Below are positions 10,788 through 23,277 of a stretch of 64,000 nt of DNA, piece by piece. Both the position numbers and the translations under genes were made by a program. The notes below the pieces were generated by a model. The model did no database searches and was not told the DNA's origin. It was given only the letters and a program-made list of their open reading frames with translations. Source of the DNA: Undaria pinnatifida (Eukaryota > Sar > Phaeophyceae > Laminariales > Alariaceae); assembly GCA_012845835.1 (NCBI GenBank), contig JABAKD010000010.1, positions 10,172,311 to 10,236,310 of the forward strand, given 5' to 3'. Position 1 is the first letter of the stretch. Each line of letters opens with the position of its first letter.

Positions 10788-11184
10788 TATTCGGACCCGA
10801 CCTGACCCGACAGGTGATATCATCCCTTTCGAGCCATCGATGCAGCAGTAGCTCCATTTCATTTATACGGTCAAGTTCCAATTACCCCCCCGTTCCCCGC
10901 CGCCCCCAGTATCACCTCAGACCTGCAGTAGCACCAACGCCTGTAGTGTATACCTGAAGGTGGTAAGCTTGTGGTATTTTTTATGCAAGTTGAAAAATGA
11001 AAAATCCTCCCCTTCTCACCGGTCATACATATCGATATACTGCATCTATACGACTATTAATATAGTCTACATGTCTACATTTTGTCCCCCCCCTAAAACG
11101 GAATACACCAGAAATAATTTCCGTGCACAGATTGATTAACATCAATCACCCTGTGGACCCTGGTAAAAGCTACTAGTTCTCTGT
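10788..11184. other. Gene-free stretch
   Basis: No exon supported. From about 11061 it holds a repeat also found at 12070-12190 and 47930-48045 (CCGTCAGATTTT / GTCCCCC ... GATTRNCATCAATCACC ... CCCTGGTA). Confidence 0.5.
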
Positions 11185-11955
11185 ACCGTGCGGTTCGTAC
11201 GGTGCAGGCAGCCCAACCGCTGTAGTTTGTCGCCGCGAGTTGGTTAGTTGTGGGAACGGGGGAAAACTATGCCGTAGTTGAGTGGGTACCCGCGGCCATG
11301 TGAGTTCAGTTTGCACATAGGATCATTTCACTTGTGCGCCTTCTTCGTATCGTGCGTTTTTAGGCGGGAAAGCGTAGTATATTCCGGGCGAAGTTTGTTT
11401 TCTTTTGGTTTTTCGGATCTTCCTGGGGCTCCAGCACCTTTGGGTGACTACTAACTGTATGGACTCTGGATGTTTGGCAAGAGTCATACAACAAGGGAGT
11501 CGCCGACGTACGTATATCGGTAGCTGCGCTGCAACCTGTCAGATAATAACCCGGGGTGAGGATCACTGATATTTGTATGGTGTTTTTTGGTTCGGTTGCT
11601 CTTTTTTCACTGCATGCCCTCGGGTCGTCAATCTGACAGCACTCCAGACAGCAGGCGCGTTCGTCTGTGCTCACGATCACCGTGCGGTTCGTATGGTGCA
11701 GCAGCCCAACCGCTGTAGTTTGTAGCCGTGAGTTGGTTAGTTGTGGGAGCGGGGGGACTCTATCCTGCAGTTGAGTGGATACCCGCGGCCATGTGAGTTC
11801 AGTTTGCGCATTGGATCATTTCACTTGTGCGCCTTCTTCGTATCGTGCGTTTTTAGACAGGGACGAATTTTGATTTCATTTGGTTTTTCGGATCTTCCTA
11901 GGGCGCCAGCACCTTTGTGTGACCACAGACTCCATATGTTTGACAAGAGTTAATG
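11185..11955. repeat. Direct repeat pair, about 300 bp, offset 494 bp
   Basis: 11185-11488 and 11679-11955 share long blocks (ACCGTGCGGTTCGTAYGG, GAGTTGGTTAGTTGTGGGA, CCGCGGCCATGTGAGTTCAG, GCCTTCTTCGTATCGTGCG, GGTTTTTCGGATCTTCCT) with point differences and small indels. The spacer has GGGAGTCGCCGA-type sequence seen in the dispersed repeat at 12185 and 48105. This may be the direct terminal repeats of an unidentified element. Confidence 0.6.
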
Positions 11956-12069
11956 TGAGACAAACAACAACAACAACAACAACAATAATCCTTAACCCCG
12001 GCCCTCCCCTCACCGTTCACACCACTCACTGCTGTATAACAGGGTACATAATAAATTGGTGCGTTCCAC

Positions 12070-12300
12070 AGCCGTCAGATTTTATCCCCCTCCAAAACGG
12101 GTTTTAGTTTCCGTGCACAAATTGATTACCATCAATCACCACTCACCCTGTTGACCCTGGTACAAGCTACTGTGTAGTTTCTAAGGGGAGTCGCCGATCT
12201 ATGGCACACACCCAGTAACACGCGCGATCGGAGTATCACAAAGCTTGCAAAGATGAGTTTCGACGAAATCTTTGGTCTCACAGCTGTACGTTGTGTATTA
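12070..12300 (+). repeat. Dispersed non-coding repeat (family R3)
   Basis: It matches 47930-48245 on the plus strand and 63795-63900 on the minus strand. Landmarks are GGGAGTCGCCGA, CACACCCAGTAA, GATCGGRGTATCACA, CTTGCAAAGATGAGTTTCG and CTCACAGCTGTACG. No coding potential. Confidence 0.65.
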
Positions 12301-14192
12301 TAATTTGACCGAGCTACAGCTGTTCCAGCTTGCAGGTCAAATTGACGTGCACCAGGTATATCTCGGGGGGCGATCGTCTTCCTGAAATTCGTATGTATGG
12401 TAGAGCTGGTCTGGTATCATGACTAGAGCCTGTCGTGTGACCGCAGACTTGATTATGCGAATTAGAACAAAACAACACCAACATACAATGCCTGAAATCC
12501 AGAGATGCCAATGCAGACATTTGTTATTCTTGTCCTCCCATTAACTCGCACAACCAAGTCCGTAGTCACAGGACAGGCTCCAGCCACCCAGGCTTCAGCC
12601 ACCCTGGAGCGGACGGAGACCCCAGGGAAAATAATAAAACAAACCACAAGTGGTATACGTATACCAGCTACATCGCAGCTGAAGCAAGGGATACATCCAC
12701 CGAGAAATATAAACATGAAATCGGAAGTCAGCGTACGTACGTACGTGCCAGGCCCATACTGGTACAAAACTCGCAGCTGAAACCGACCACACCGCATGCC
12801 ACCCAGGGAACCAAACCAAAGAACAAATCCGAGGAGATAAAATAGTAACACCAAGTAAGGAAGAAAAAAAAGAAGACGAGATGAATAGAAAACGAAGGCC
12901 ACGAAATAATACGTATCAGGTACGTAATAAGTTACGTAGACTCGCCAGCCGGGGGGGATGTAGGGAGGTAAGGCAGGCTAAACAGCTCTATGTCGTAGCC
13001 ACGCGCATCACGGTGACCTTGAGCCCGTGAAAAATCGATGCCACCGCCTACCCTAACCTTAATTTTGTCTGGAACAAACACCTACTCGTATTATTAATCG
13101 CTACCTCGCCGTAACCGTTTGTGCGCACGTCCGAACGGTGTGGGATGAAAATGAAACACAACAACGCAGACATTGCACTCGCAGGAGTGCATCTCGAAAC
13201 CGAAGGTGTAAACCTAGACTATAGAACAGCAAAGTGCACTCTTCCTCCGACCTCCGACAGGTATCCAAAGCTTGTTGCTAAGACGTTCGTTGCTGGTTTT
13301 AAAACTTCAACTTGCAAATGGGACGCGTTAGCCTTCTCTTTATCAAAACTCCGCTGTACGTGCAGAGGTAAAAGGTAAGGTTTCCAAACCTATACATGCT
13401 CAGTATCTGGATACCTTTCGGAGGAACAGCGGTGAATTAGCTTCTCCTCCTGAGGTCGGCGTCTTCGGGTTCAATTTGAGGCGAGACATGTCATGTGCAT
13501 GATGTACAAGGGTACACCGCCGTATCACAGTTCTGTATGTATTGATAAAATACCCAGAAATGGCAATTTTTAATTTTGGACACAAGGGCCATGTCTTGAA
13601 ACAGCGAATTCAGTTTTCACGATTTACCCTCCCAATGTGGAGGCTTGAGCATCTTCGCAGGCGTTTTCAGCATCTTCGAAGGCGTTTCTTTCCGCGAGCG
13701 GAACCTATCGCTGTTTTTTTTATGGCTGCGGCTTGATGATTTGTCAAACAGATACGGTAGGCAAGCCGCCCATTCCTTCCAAATCAGTTTCGAAAGCGAT
13801 ATTTCGAAGTACATCCGAAAAAGTCAGGGCTGGGTTCGGTTCAGATTTCGTCCTTTCGAAAGGTACGGCTTGATTGGGTCGGGGCCTGCCAAGTCCAAAC
13901 TATTTCGGTTCGATTATTATGTAGGTCCCCGCAAAACCGAGCGAACCGAGCCGAACCGGCCCAACCCCGTACCTTGGTAATTGAATACGTCGAAGTATAT
14001 GAGTAGTGTGGACGTATTTTTTTCGCTGTTCGGAACGATGGTCCTTTCTTTACTTTAGCAACGGGAACTATAACGAATGGTTTCGGTTCGGAACCGCACA
14101 TGCAATATTCCTACTGTTCGGTTCGGTTCTTTGTACGACAACCGAAATCCTGCGATTTTGTTCGATTCCGCGGATCGATTCCGCGGCACAGG
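12301..14192. other. Gene-free stretch
   Basis: No exon with domain support. 13800-14190 is rich in TTCGG/CCGAA motifs on both strands that lead into the simple repeat at 14193. A (CAA)n run lies just upstream of this stretch at about 11967-11990. Confidence 0.5.
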
Positions 14193-14248
14193 ACCGAACC
14201 GAACCGAACCGAACCGAACCGAACCGAACCGAACCGAACCGAACCGAA
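14193..14248. repeat. (CCGAA)n simple repeat
   Basis: About eleven perfect 5-bp units. The surrounding 500 bp contains many single GGTTCGG/CCGAACC copies in both orientations. Confidence 0.9.
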
Positions 14249-14736
14249 AACGACCCTTGGCAAAGTAATGTATTTCGCTTTTTCAAGCGAATAGATAACG
14301 GCCTCTGGAAATCAACGACGGTTTTTATTGTCCGACAATACTAGAACAAAACCGTCAAAACTTCGAAGTTCGATAGTTCGATAGTTTACTGAAGGAAACA
14401 ACAGGGAAACAACACGTCTACGAGTATCTCTCATCCAAAACAACGCCCGGCTATGATAGGCCGTTCTAAGGGCTCCGGGTCAAAAACGCGTGAAATCACG
14501 AGTAAAAAAACAGGATTTTGAGTTTCAGGTTTTGTTCGTGACAAATAAATGTACATACGAAAAAGAAAACAGGATTCCGAAGCTCAAAACCCGCGTGTTC
14601 TATGTCACCCTCGTGTGTGTTATGTGCTACCCGCGTGTTACGTGTGACCTGTGACGTTTAGCATTATTTGTTCTGCTGCCACTGCTACAGCAGCCATTGG
14701 CTCTTGCGCCCTTTGTTGGAAAGTGTTATCATGGTG

Positions 14737-15050
14737 TTTTTTTTTTGTTTTTTTTTCAGCACACTTTCACTTTCCAGCTTCTGGACAAGCCGTGGTCACA
14801 GGTGTCATCCCTTCTCCTCCCCGGTTCTTGCCTTCAATTTTTTTCGCGCATAGGGTTCAGCAATCCCACTGCTCGTCGATTGTACATCGAATGTTGCTAA
14901 CTCACGCTCTCGCGCTTTCCGCAAGTCAATTTGTCCACAAGAAAAAGTCCCAACAAATTTATACGAGTATGCACTCGGCGGGGCTCGAACTCACGAAACT
15001 GACCTATACCAGGCTCGAGGATAACCTGATACGCCACCGGGGCGACCGGC
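14737..15050 (-). mobile_element. tRNA-headed SINE, copy C (most complete)
   Basis: On the minus strand the head begins near 15050 and has a tRNA-like A-box (GTGGCGTATCAGG) and B-box (GAGTTCGAGCC) at about 14975-15040. It continues with the shared body and ends in a T-rich tract on the plus strand (14737-14757), i.e. a poly(A) tail. It is the reference for locating the telomeric insertion in copy B. Confidence 0.8.
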
Positions 15051-15620
15051 TGTTAATAGGGTTCAGGGAACCGTTTCCGGGGACCTTTAGCATTCCCCCC
15101 CCCCCGCTCGCTCGTACGGACGCGGGGAGGGGGGGCGCGAGGGATTGGGGTCGGGGGCAACGGGGCCACTCTCGGGTGATGGTGCTCGCCCCCTTACGCG
15201 TTGATGAAGGACAACTGCCGATAGATAAGAGTTACACCTGTTCCCGCACCGTCCGTCAATCCAGCTGTATATTCAGAGTCCATTCTTCAATCTGCAGTAA
15301 GTTGGGGTGAACCAGTGGTCTCACCTATAGCGGCTGGTGATTCGACCCTCCCTTACAAACTCGGCCTCCTAGGCCTGAGCCTGTATATTTTCTAGCCTAG
15401 GGTATATGAAGGCCTTTCCTCCATCCCATATGGCACGCGGACGGATTACCAAATTCGTCTTCGTTACAACATAAGTTGGTTTCCGCAGCAGGCCTTCCAA
15501 GACTTGCCTTGGTCGCTGAGCGCGGAACTGATCGAGCTTCCTGTATTAGTACTGGGCTTGCGACCATACCCTCGCCTCCTTAGCTGGGCGCTACGACCTC
15601 CACCAGTGTCATGTAATGGT

Positions 15621-15733
15621 TGACTGACTGACCGGCTTGACTGACTGATGACGTAACTTGACTGACTAAGTGACTTGAGTGACTGACGATGACTTGACTG
15701 ATTGACTTGACTGACTGACTCGACTGACTGGCC
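15621..15733. repeat. Degenerate TGAC tetranucleotide repeat
   Basis: GACTGACTTGAC-type repeats over about 110 bp with frequent point changes. The surrounding 15051-16730 region has CAG/GCA-rich tracts (16125-16160, 16312-16390) but no exon I can support. Confidence 0.85.
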
Positions 15734-16730
15734 GACTCTGAACTCTGAACGGGGAGGTGCGGGAAAAACACGTATTATGCATTATCAGAACCGATGCAAA
15801 TAATGATATCAGAATCCCTAGCCCCGGTTTTTCCCTAAAGTAGGCAGTACCTGGTATGTTGCAACGAGTCGGACCTCGCTCTTGCAGGCACAATGGAGTG
15901 TTTGCGTTAAAAAAAATCTCTAACAATCTTCCATCGGGCTTGGAAAAGGCCAGATTCACCCCGGCTTGCATTTGGCTGAGTTTGCGATAAAAATTCCACT
16001 GAAAAAACACACGAAGCACAAAAACGTGTCATGTGTACAGAATCCACGCACAGCAGCATCGATCTCCCGCAACAACGAACGCTGAACACTTTTGGAACAC
16101 GTGCACGAGAGAGTGAGAACAGCCGCACAGCAGCAGCAGTAGCAGCACCGCAGCCGCAGCAGCGGCGGGGGCGGGGGCGGAGGTGGCGATGGCCCTGCAA
16201 GATGAATTGCGGCACAGCAGCTCGTCCTGGCTCGATCTCACCATGATCATAACACAACAGAACAGCCAGTTAGTTTTTTATGTTTAAAAGCAAACGCTGG
16301 AGACACCAACCACAGCAGCAGCACAACAGCCGCCGCACTACAGCAGCAGCAGTAGCGGCGGCGGTGCGGCTTGGGTGGCGGTGGCGGTGGAAGCTTTGAC
16401 GACAGCGTTGTGGTATAGTGGCGGTGGTTGAAAAAATCAGCACAGAATACGACAACATGACGCAGCAGCAGAGATCGAGGTCATCGTAGAGAACGCGGGA
16501 GCGCTGGCTCACAAGCACCTACCCCTGAGGTAGCACGTACGCGCCATGCTTCCCCAGCTACCCTTTGGTGCCTCCCTCCGCATCAAGGTTGGGTTGTGTC
16601 TACCGCTGCCACGCGCAGCGCACAGCGAGCAGTGTGTGCTGTGTGCTACGGTGTGGGTTGTGCCCTCGTGCCCTCTGATTATTGTGCCGTTGTGCCTGGA
16701 GAGCGACGGTGTTGAGCTCGGTGTTTGTAG

Positions 16731-16760
16731 GCCAATCGTATGAGCTGGTCGAGATTGATG
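16731..16760 (+). other. Candidate 30-nt micro-exon
   Basis: GTGTTTGTAG acceptor at 16721-16730, 30 nt, then GTAAGTTC donor at 16761. Being a multiple of three it is phase-compatible with both the candidate exon ending at 4061 and the ZGPAT exon starting at 19352. The peptide itself is not diagnostic, so this is a splice-signal-only call. Confidence 0.25.
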
Positions 16761-19351
16761 GTAAGTTCACTCTAAATCGTTCACTCAGATCAGAATGTTC
16801 ACGCCGTTTTGGGGCAAATTCTTCCTTCAAAGTTCGCTCGGTGATTTGTTTGATGGAATTTGGATTGTATTTTTTAAAGGCAAACACTCGATCTATTGTA
16901 AGCTTCATCGAGAAAAGGAAAGAGCGAAGGGGGGAGAAGCTGGGGAGACGCCACCCACCCACCCACCCCAACAGCGTGGTAAGTTATTCTCACGAACCCA
17001 TGTCGCAGAAGAGGGGCATGATCGTGTTCGTCAAAGCTTAAGAAAATGAATGAAGGAGCATTCCCTCCCTACTTCGTACTAGCGATGGGTGGCCCCACCA
17101 GCAAGCTCGCGGGAGGTGAGGCCAGTGGTTCATCCCACCCAGGCAATCAAAGCCAGTCAAGTCAGTCAGTCAATCAGGCCGTGATTTCGTCCGCCAGTCT
17201 GGCCGTGCAAGCTACCATTAATGGCATAAAGCTACCATTAATGGCACACAGTTATCATCGTGGGCAAGCGGCCAGTGCGAGTACAACGCGAATGGGGCGC
17301 AGGGGTTGGATGAATCGGTGGGAACATGTGGCATTTCTGCTTGGGCAACGGGCTCGCATCGCAAACGCTTGTCATAATTAACGTGTCACATGCTCCCACC
17401 GATTCCGTCGACCCCTGGGCCCCATCCACCGCGTACTCGCACTGGCCCCGTGCGTGCCCACTGTAATACAGTTTGCGCCGTTTGTGGTAGCTTACTTTTA
17501 GGTACAGATACAGGTAACTTCTTGCCGATCTCTCTACTAAGCAGGTCCCACGGGTGGTGTCACGCACTCGTGTATCCTTAGAGAAAAGGCACTTTGCATT
17601 ACTAATTGTTTCACAGAACAACTGAACGCTACATAGGCGGAAGCAAATTGGTAGAAGCAATTGATTGCATTATCCCCTTTGTTCCTATACACACCTTCAA
17701 GGGCATGTGTAACCCTTTCATCCCACATATCCACTACACCCTGGATCCTAGGCCTTTGCCAGGCTCTCAGGGCAATACCATAACCGTAGCCCACCCAGAT
17801 GAGCCGTATATGCAGAAATATAGAAGATTCGGGGAAGCTCCGGTTCTACGGTCTACAAAACATGACTCGAAAATGAAGCTCTTCAAAACCCCTCCCACAC
17901 CTCTATCCTCTGAGGCTACGAAGCCTCAGGGAAAATGCTAAAGCAGAAAACGGAGAACGGAAAACGGAATACAGAAAACCCAGCGGCAAGGGCGGAATTG
18001 GCAGGCGCGAGAGCTATCGCCCTTTTCAGATGAACGCGGGGAATGGGAACAAGGGAAACAGCAAAAAAAAAAGGGAACCCGTCGGCAATGGCGGCAAAAG
18101 CGATCGCCTGGATCCGAGAGACGCGGGTATCTAACAAAAACAAAATCGAAAACGCCGGGGTTGGGAACCCGTCGGCGATGGCGGCAAAAGCGATCGCCTG
18201 GATCCGAGAGACGCGGGTATCTAACGAAAACATAATCGAAAACGCCGGGGTTGAAAACCTCGCCACGAAAACTCTGCGCGGTCGCAAAAACTTACCAGAA
18301 CATCACGTAGGAAACTCTGCCCACGCACGGAATGGACATCGTTCTCAGCCCTGCGGGTAGACCGTCGCGTCCGTCTGTCCGTGCATGATTTTATTGGCCG
18401 CTTGGTGACAAACCTCGGTTTGTATCACTGCCCATCATACCTGCAGGTATTGGTCGTTGTCGATGTAGCTCTGCTTTATCGTTATTATTCAAGTAGGAGT
18501 CGTAAACACAAAATCAGACGCCGACATAAAAGTCAACAAACAAACTGAAGGCTTTTCAACAGCTCGTCCGCAACGTTTTATTTGCACCAGGTGCCGACCG
18601 CTATAAGTTCTTGGAGTGTAATGTATATAGCGAACAGCTCCCCGGGATGATAAAATCCAGGGCCATCGAGCAAACATAGGAGAGGGTATGTAGCAAAGGT
18701 ATATTTTGACTTGCACGTGAGCAAATAAACTCAAGGATATGCTCTCGGATTTCCTGCCTTTTTTTAGGCCGCACGCACCGCTGCTGTACCTCTGTTCTTG
18801 TTTTTTGACCGGCACTTAGCTACCGGTAAGAATATCTGTTTTTATATATCGTTTTCGGTATAGAGTACCAGGTATAGTGTACCACGGCGTAAACAAGTAC
18901 GAACATAAGCTGATAACTGTCAACTTGTGTGCGTTGGTTGATGTGGAGAATTTGAAGAATCGTAGATATGAATCCTCGGTCGGCGGTCGGTCGTAGAACC
19001 TTGATCGTAGAGACCGACTCTAGCCGGTTCGAAAGGGGTCCGTATTGGTCTGGCGAGGTTTGAATTAGATACTCGCACTCACTCCTAAATAGATGAAGTA
19101 ATGACGCATGTATAGCTCTCTGTTTCGTATTTTGACCTGCGCTTGACTCAACTCTCGAGACCTCCTAATATTTATATACCGTTGTCGACGTAGCTCTCTC
19201 TGCCCTACATCATGTTTTTTAACTTGCAGCTTCTTGGCTCTTACTCTCGACGATCGTTCCTGTTTTGTCTTCCTGCCTCAACGCGTCACCCTTTCCCCCC
19301 TGCTACCCCCCCGTTTGTTTGTGTCGGTCTTGTCGTGCCCATCCGTTACAG
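16761..19351. other. Gene-free stretch (possible ZGPAT intron)
   Basis: No domain-supported exon. It contains an inverted repeat at about 17270-17453 (arms near 65 bp, GGCCAGTGCGAGTAC ... GAATCGGTGGGA and its complement) and a 90-bp tandem repeat at 18073-18252. Confidence 0.5.
18073..18252. repeat. 90-bp tandem repeat, two copies
   Basis: 18073-18162 and 18163-18252 start with GGGAACCCGTCGGC and contain GCGATCGCCTGGATCC and GACGCGGGTATCTAAC. They differ at only a few bases. The repeat is open in one plus-strand frame, but there is no other coding evidence. Confidence 0.85.
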
Positions 19352-22300
19352 GCAGAGTTAGGCGTTACCATCGCCGGCATCCATCAGAGGTTGCGACAAG
19401 GCCAGGCGACAACAACCTCGTCGCTCGCTGACGACCCCGATACCGACAGCGGGCAAGAATCTATCGCACCTGGATTGTTCGCAGCCGGTGACGTGTGCCT
19501 GGCTCCCCGGGTGTTCGACCGCCGACGCGCGCGCGCTGTGGTGGAGGCAGTGGACGACTCAAAGGGCACCTCTCTCGTCACCTGGGTGCACCCTCGGCAA
19601 AGGGGGGAGCTCGCCTGCCGCTACTGGAAGGAGGTGGGTGACAAGGGAGTGCCTTGTCTGCAAGCCTTTGCCTTTGCCTCTGCCTGCCCGGCCCCTGCCT
19701 GTTTGCTAGGTTGTGTCCTTTCCTCGCGCACGACGCTGTGCTTTGGTTGTGCCCCGCTAGTTACCCCGTTCATGAGTGCACCTATGCTTTTGGAGACAAA
19801 TTGCTTAGAATGAATGTCTGATACTGTTTGCAGTACTGTAAGGGTTGGACGAACTGCGTGCGTGCGTGTGCAGTGAATGGTGGCTAAAATTGCAGTACAT
19901 GGACGCCAGCCTAGCCGCACGACGGAATCGTGTGCGTCCATTGTTGCAACAGACGTTTGGCCATAGTTTTGGAGGGTACTCGCGGGTCCTGCGCGTGGTC
20001 AGGTCAAGTGCGGGGGCGTGACGCGTTTCCGTGTCCCGACAGGCACGTGACGCGTGTCCGTGCCCATGCTCCTGTTTGGTTACTTATGCTCCTGTTTGGT
20101 TGCTGTAAGTCTGATCCAGCAAGCAAGTCGCACGGAGGCTTGGAGCCTTTAGGATAAGCGGAAATGGCTATGATGCACACATTCACGCATCTTGTTATTT
20201 TGTATAGCCGTACACGCTCGGCGTCTTGTCCACTCTTATGAATACGCCCACCCCCCTCTCCTCGCTCGTCACTCCCCTGCCGTCGATGTCATCCGCCTGT
20301 GGAAACTCGCCTATGGAAAAAACAGGGAAGAAATTGCAAACACTCTGGCCCTGACTGCCCCTTTTCCCACGGCATCGAAGTTCCCTTGGCTGACCTGTTG
20401 CCTTTCAATCACGACGGGGCAAATCTCGCTGGCGACGCGTCAACGCTGGAAAAAAATAGGGGGGAGGTGGAGGGAAGGAAGGGGGTGGGACGGGGGGTAA
20501 AGAGTTGCCCTGAGAGCACAGATTTTGGGGACGACAACTGGCTTTCGAGTTTAAGCTTTGGACGTGGACATCGAGTTCTCGCGAAGTACCACGACCGCGT
20601 GTGGTATGAGGCCACCGTGGAAGGCGCTGCAGGCGAGGGATCGCTGAATGTGCGCTTCAAGGGTTTTGAAGACGACGGGTCGGTCTGCCTTCCCGCCGAC
20701 CACTTCCACTTGGCGCCTGTCGAGGAGACCGCTGACGGGGCAGCGGTTTCATCTCGAGGCGGCGGTGGCGGCAGCGGCGGCGGAGCTTTGGGCGAGTCTC
20801 CCGCAAGCGACGGAGAGGAAAGCGAAATCGAAGACGCGTGGGCAGACGCGACTCCGACCAACAAAGGTGCTGACGGGGAGACGGGGAGTTTTTTCCAGGA
20901 GAGGGTACTGGGCGAGAGGGGGCGGGGCGGTGGCGGTGCAGGGCCGAATATCTGGGCGAGAAGCGCAGCAGCAGCAGCTGCAGGTCCGTCGTTCTCTGAC
21001 GCGTATGTAGTCGGTGACTGGGAGCAGCACACCAAGGGCTTCGGCTCCCGCATGATGTCGCGAATGGGGTATCGGCGCGGGGAAGGGCTTGGTAAGGAGA
21101 AACAGGTGAGGCATGACCTGTACGTTTTGGCCGACTGGCTTTGCGGGATGAGGGCCGTCTTCTTATTTTTGTAAGGCCGGCCCAGCTCTAATTCCCCGTA
21201 AGCTATGCCGCGGCCGGCGGTCATGGCCACCCAGGCGACCCTTATGTTGAGAAAGCTCATCGCTATTAATATGTTATGCTTTTTGGAAGTGGATCAAGTA
21301 CGAATAAGTTGATGTTGCGAACATGTGATGTTGCGAACATGTGATGTTGCGAGCATGTATCGCAGCCACCTACTACCCTCTTGCAGTCCGTTTTTCATCG
21401 TTTTAATTTGCTTCGTCTATACACACAGTCATTGGGCGACATCCATACACCGTATGTGCCGGTGGTCTCCCATTCTTATCAAAAATCGCCAGCCGACCTA
21501 CCTCCTTCCGCCATTCCGATTTTTGTTACCCGTAAGTGTTATACCAGCCTCCACACCCAGGTAGTTCAACGCACCCGCTATCGTTATTGCTATCCTGCTT
21601 TGTGCTCGGGGTGTCTCCATGGACGATATCGTCATGTATATTTATCTCTGTATCTTCTTTTTTTCGTCTCATTTATTCTCCACACCCAGCTAGATCATCG
21701 CGTTCGCCATTATTATTTACCGTGCTCGCTGTCGATATTGCTATCCTGCTCTCTGCTCGAGGTCTCCACCGTGACGACATTGTTGTATTTCCCTCTGTTC
21801 TTCTGCCTCTCGTCTCATTCATGTGTGTAAATGAAACGAGACAGAAGAGCAGGCAGGGACAGATGTGACGGTATCGTCACGGAGGAGACCACGCCAAGCA
21901 AAAAAAAAAATAACAAGAAAATACACGAGAAGCAGGAGATACAGAGACAAACATGACGATGTTGTCATAGGGGAGACCCCGAGCAAGAGGCAGGATATCA
22001 ATAGCGATAGCGAGCGCGGTGAGCTAGCTGGGTGTGGAGACTTGTGTTTGTACGGGTAACACAACTCGGAATCCCATTTGCTTTTTTAGAGGGGACGCTT
22101 TGCGTCCCCCCCCCACCGTCGCAGCCACTGCATTCCATACGCCGGACGTTACGCCCCAGCAACACACGTCTTCTCTCCTACCCCACCCGTCTCACCCGGT
22201 GACACCTAATTGCAAATTCGGTTAGCCAAAACACATGTACACCCCCCGGATGCTTCCCAAATTATCATGATTATTTAGTTGTCGTGTTCGTGTGTTTGGG

Positions 22301-23277
22301 GGGTTCCAGGCCTAGGTTTACGGATAGAGGGCACATATGTCACCCCCCATCACCCCCCGCCAAAAAAAGCTGACACTAAAAACAGTACCGACGTATGTAC
22401 TACAGGGCGTGCAGATTTTTTGCAGACCCGATGTGCAATTTGGGGTGCCCCTCTCTCATCTTCCCGTCGACACGTCCACTTGGCCTCGACCAACACCCAC
22501 TAACGCGCTCCCTGCCAACGCGCTTTGAACGCGCATTCGTCGTCGCCTTTGCAAATCCTGAAGGGCATCGCCCGGCCGGTGCCTATCCGCGTTCTGCCGG
22601 AGCGCCGGGCCTTGGACCACCTCAGAGTGGACGACGGCCCCGGGGCCCGAGCGAGCTCAGGCAATCACAAATTAAAATCGAAACCCAGGGGCTTTTCCTC
22701 CGCCTCGTCGAGCAACGGCGAGCCGCAAAAGGCCATGTTCGACTTTCTCAACGTCACCATCCATGCGTCGGTGAAAGGCAAGGCTACCGCCGGAGGTGTA
22801 CCGCTTCCTGCCTCGGGTTTAGTTGCGAGGGACACCCACCGTGCTGGGCGCAGGCCCGTTTTCGATGCAGGTTCTTCGTCTTGTATATCTTCTTCTGTTT
22901 CTTCTCTTTCTACTTCTGGTGGTGCTGGTGGTTCTATGGTGGGTTCGGGCGAAGGCGCAGGCGCAGGCCGCGCAAAGGCGGGGGTGTCGGGGAGAAGAGC
23001 AGGAGACATGTCGCGTTCGGAGCTCCGTTCACACGTCGTCGAGGCGAGAGAGGCGGAGGTATCGCTAGCCACCAAAGTCGAGCGCTTAAAGGAGACAATC
23101 AAGCGCAACTCGGAGCGAGACCCCAGGGTAGCTGCGCAGGCGAAGCAAAAGCTCGAGGGGGTCCAAGCGCAGGCTCGAGAGATTCGCGCCAGCCGAGACC
23201 GGGCGGAGAGAGTATTGGGGAACAAGGGGGGTAAGGGCAAGGGTGATAAGGGCAAGAGCGGCCTGTTTTCGTTCTGA
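19352..23277 (+). CDS. ZGPAT: ZGPAT orthologue: CCCH zinc finger and G-patch protein (at least 3 exons, 5' end incomplete)
   Basis: Exons are 19352-19633, 20326-21105 and 22564-23277 (stop TGA), all phase 0. The acceptors are CCGTTACAG, AAAAACAG and ATCCTGAAG, and the donors GTGGGTG and GTGAGGC. Joined, they give 591 residues. The CCCH finger is built across the first junction (CRYWKE then GRNCKHSGPDCPFSHG), which proves the splice. A Tudor-like segment follows (GHRVLAKYHDRVWYEATVEG ... VRFKGFEDDG), then a Gly-rich and acidic linker, and a G-patch (GFGSRMMSRMGYRRGEGLGK) that continues across the next junction as GIARPVPIRVLPERRALD. Near the C-terminus are MFDFLN and a long coiled coil (about the last 90 residues), ending in a Lys/Gly tail. 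Human ZGPAT has this same order. In animals the protein is nuclear, a DNA-binding repressor and splicing-associated; the nuclear role here is inferred. The start codon lies upstream; candidates are listed separately. Confidence 0.93.
21312..21359. repeat. 16-bp tandem repeat, three units
   Basis: GATGTTGCGAACATGT repeated three times (last unit with one change), in the second visible ZGPAT intron. Confidence 0.85.
21545..22060. repeat. Foldback with internal tandem copy, in a ZGPAT intron
   Basis: Two direct copies (about 21545-21665 and 21680-21830; shared CTCCACACCCAG, ATTGCTATCCTGCT, GCTCG...GTCTCC) are followed by an inverted copy (about 21835-22060; reads back as GGTGTGGAGA, AGCAAGAGGCAGGATA and so on). 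The arms meet near 21830, so the transcript could fold into a hairpin of more than 150 bp inside the intron. Confidence 0.75.

Noticed and set aside
14971-15050. tRNA gene
   Set aside because: The head continues into a shared 200-bp body with a poly(A) tail and is repeated at 10680-10787; it is a SINE head.
16029-16257. Ala/Leu-rich open frames on the minus strand resembling a signal peptide
   Set aside because: The hydrophobic stretch comes from a GCA/CAG trinucleotide tract; there is no downstream exon.
20409-21260. 283-residue minus-strand open frame
   Set aside because: Antisense shadow of the ZGPAT exon that carries the finger, Tudor-like segment and G-patch.
22395-23234. 279-residue plus-strand open frame
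   Set aside because: It overlaps the last ZGPAT exon in another phase; only the 22564-23277 frame has family similarity.
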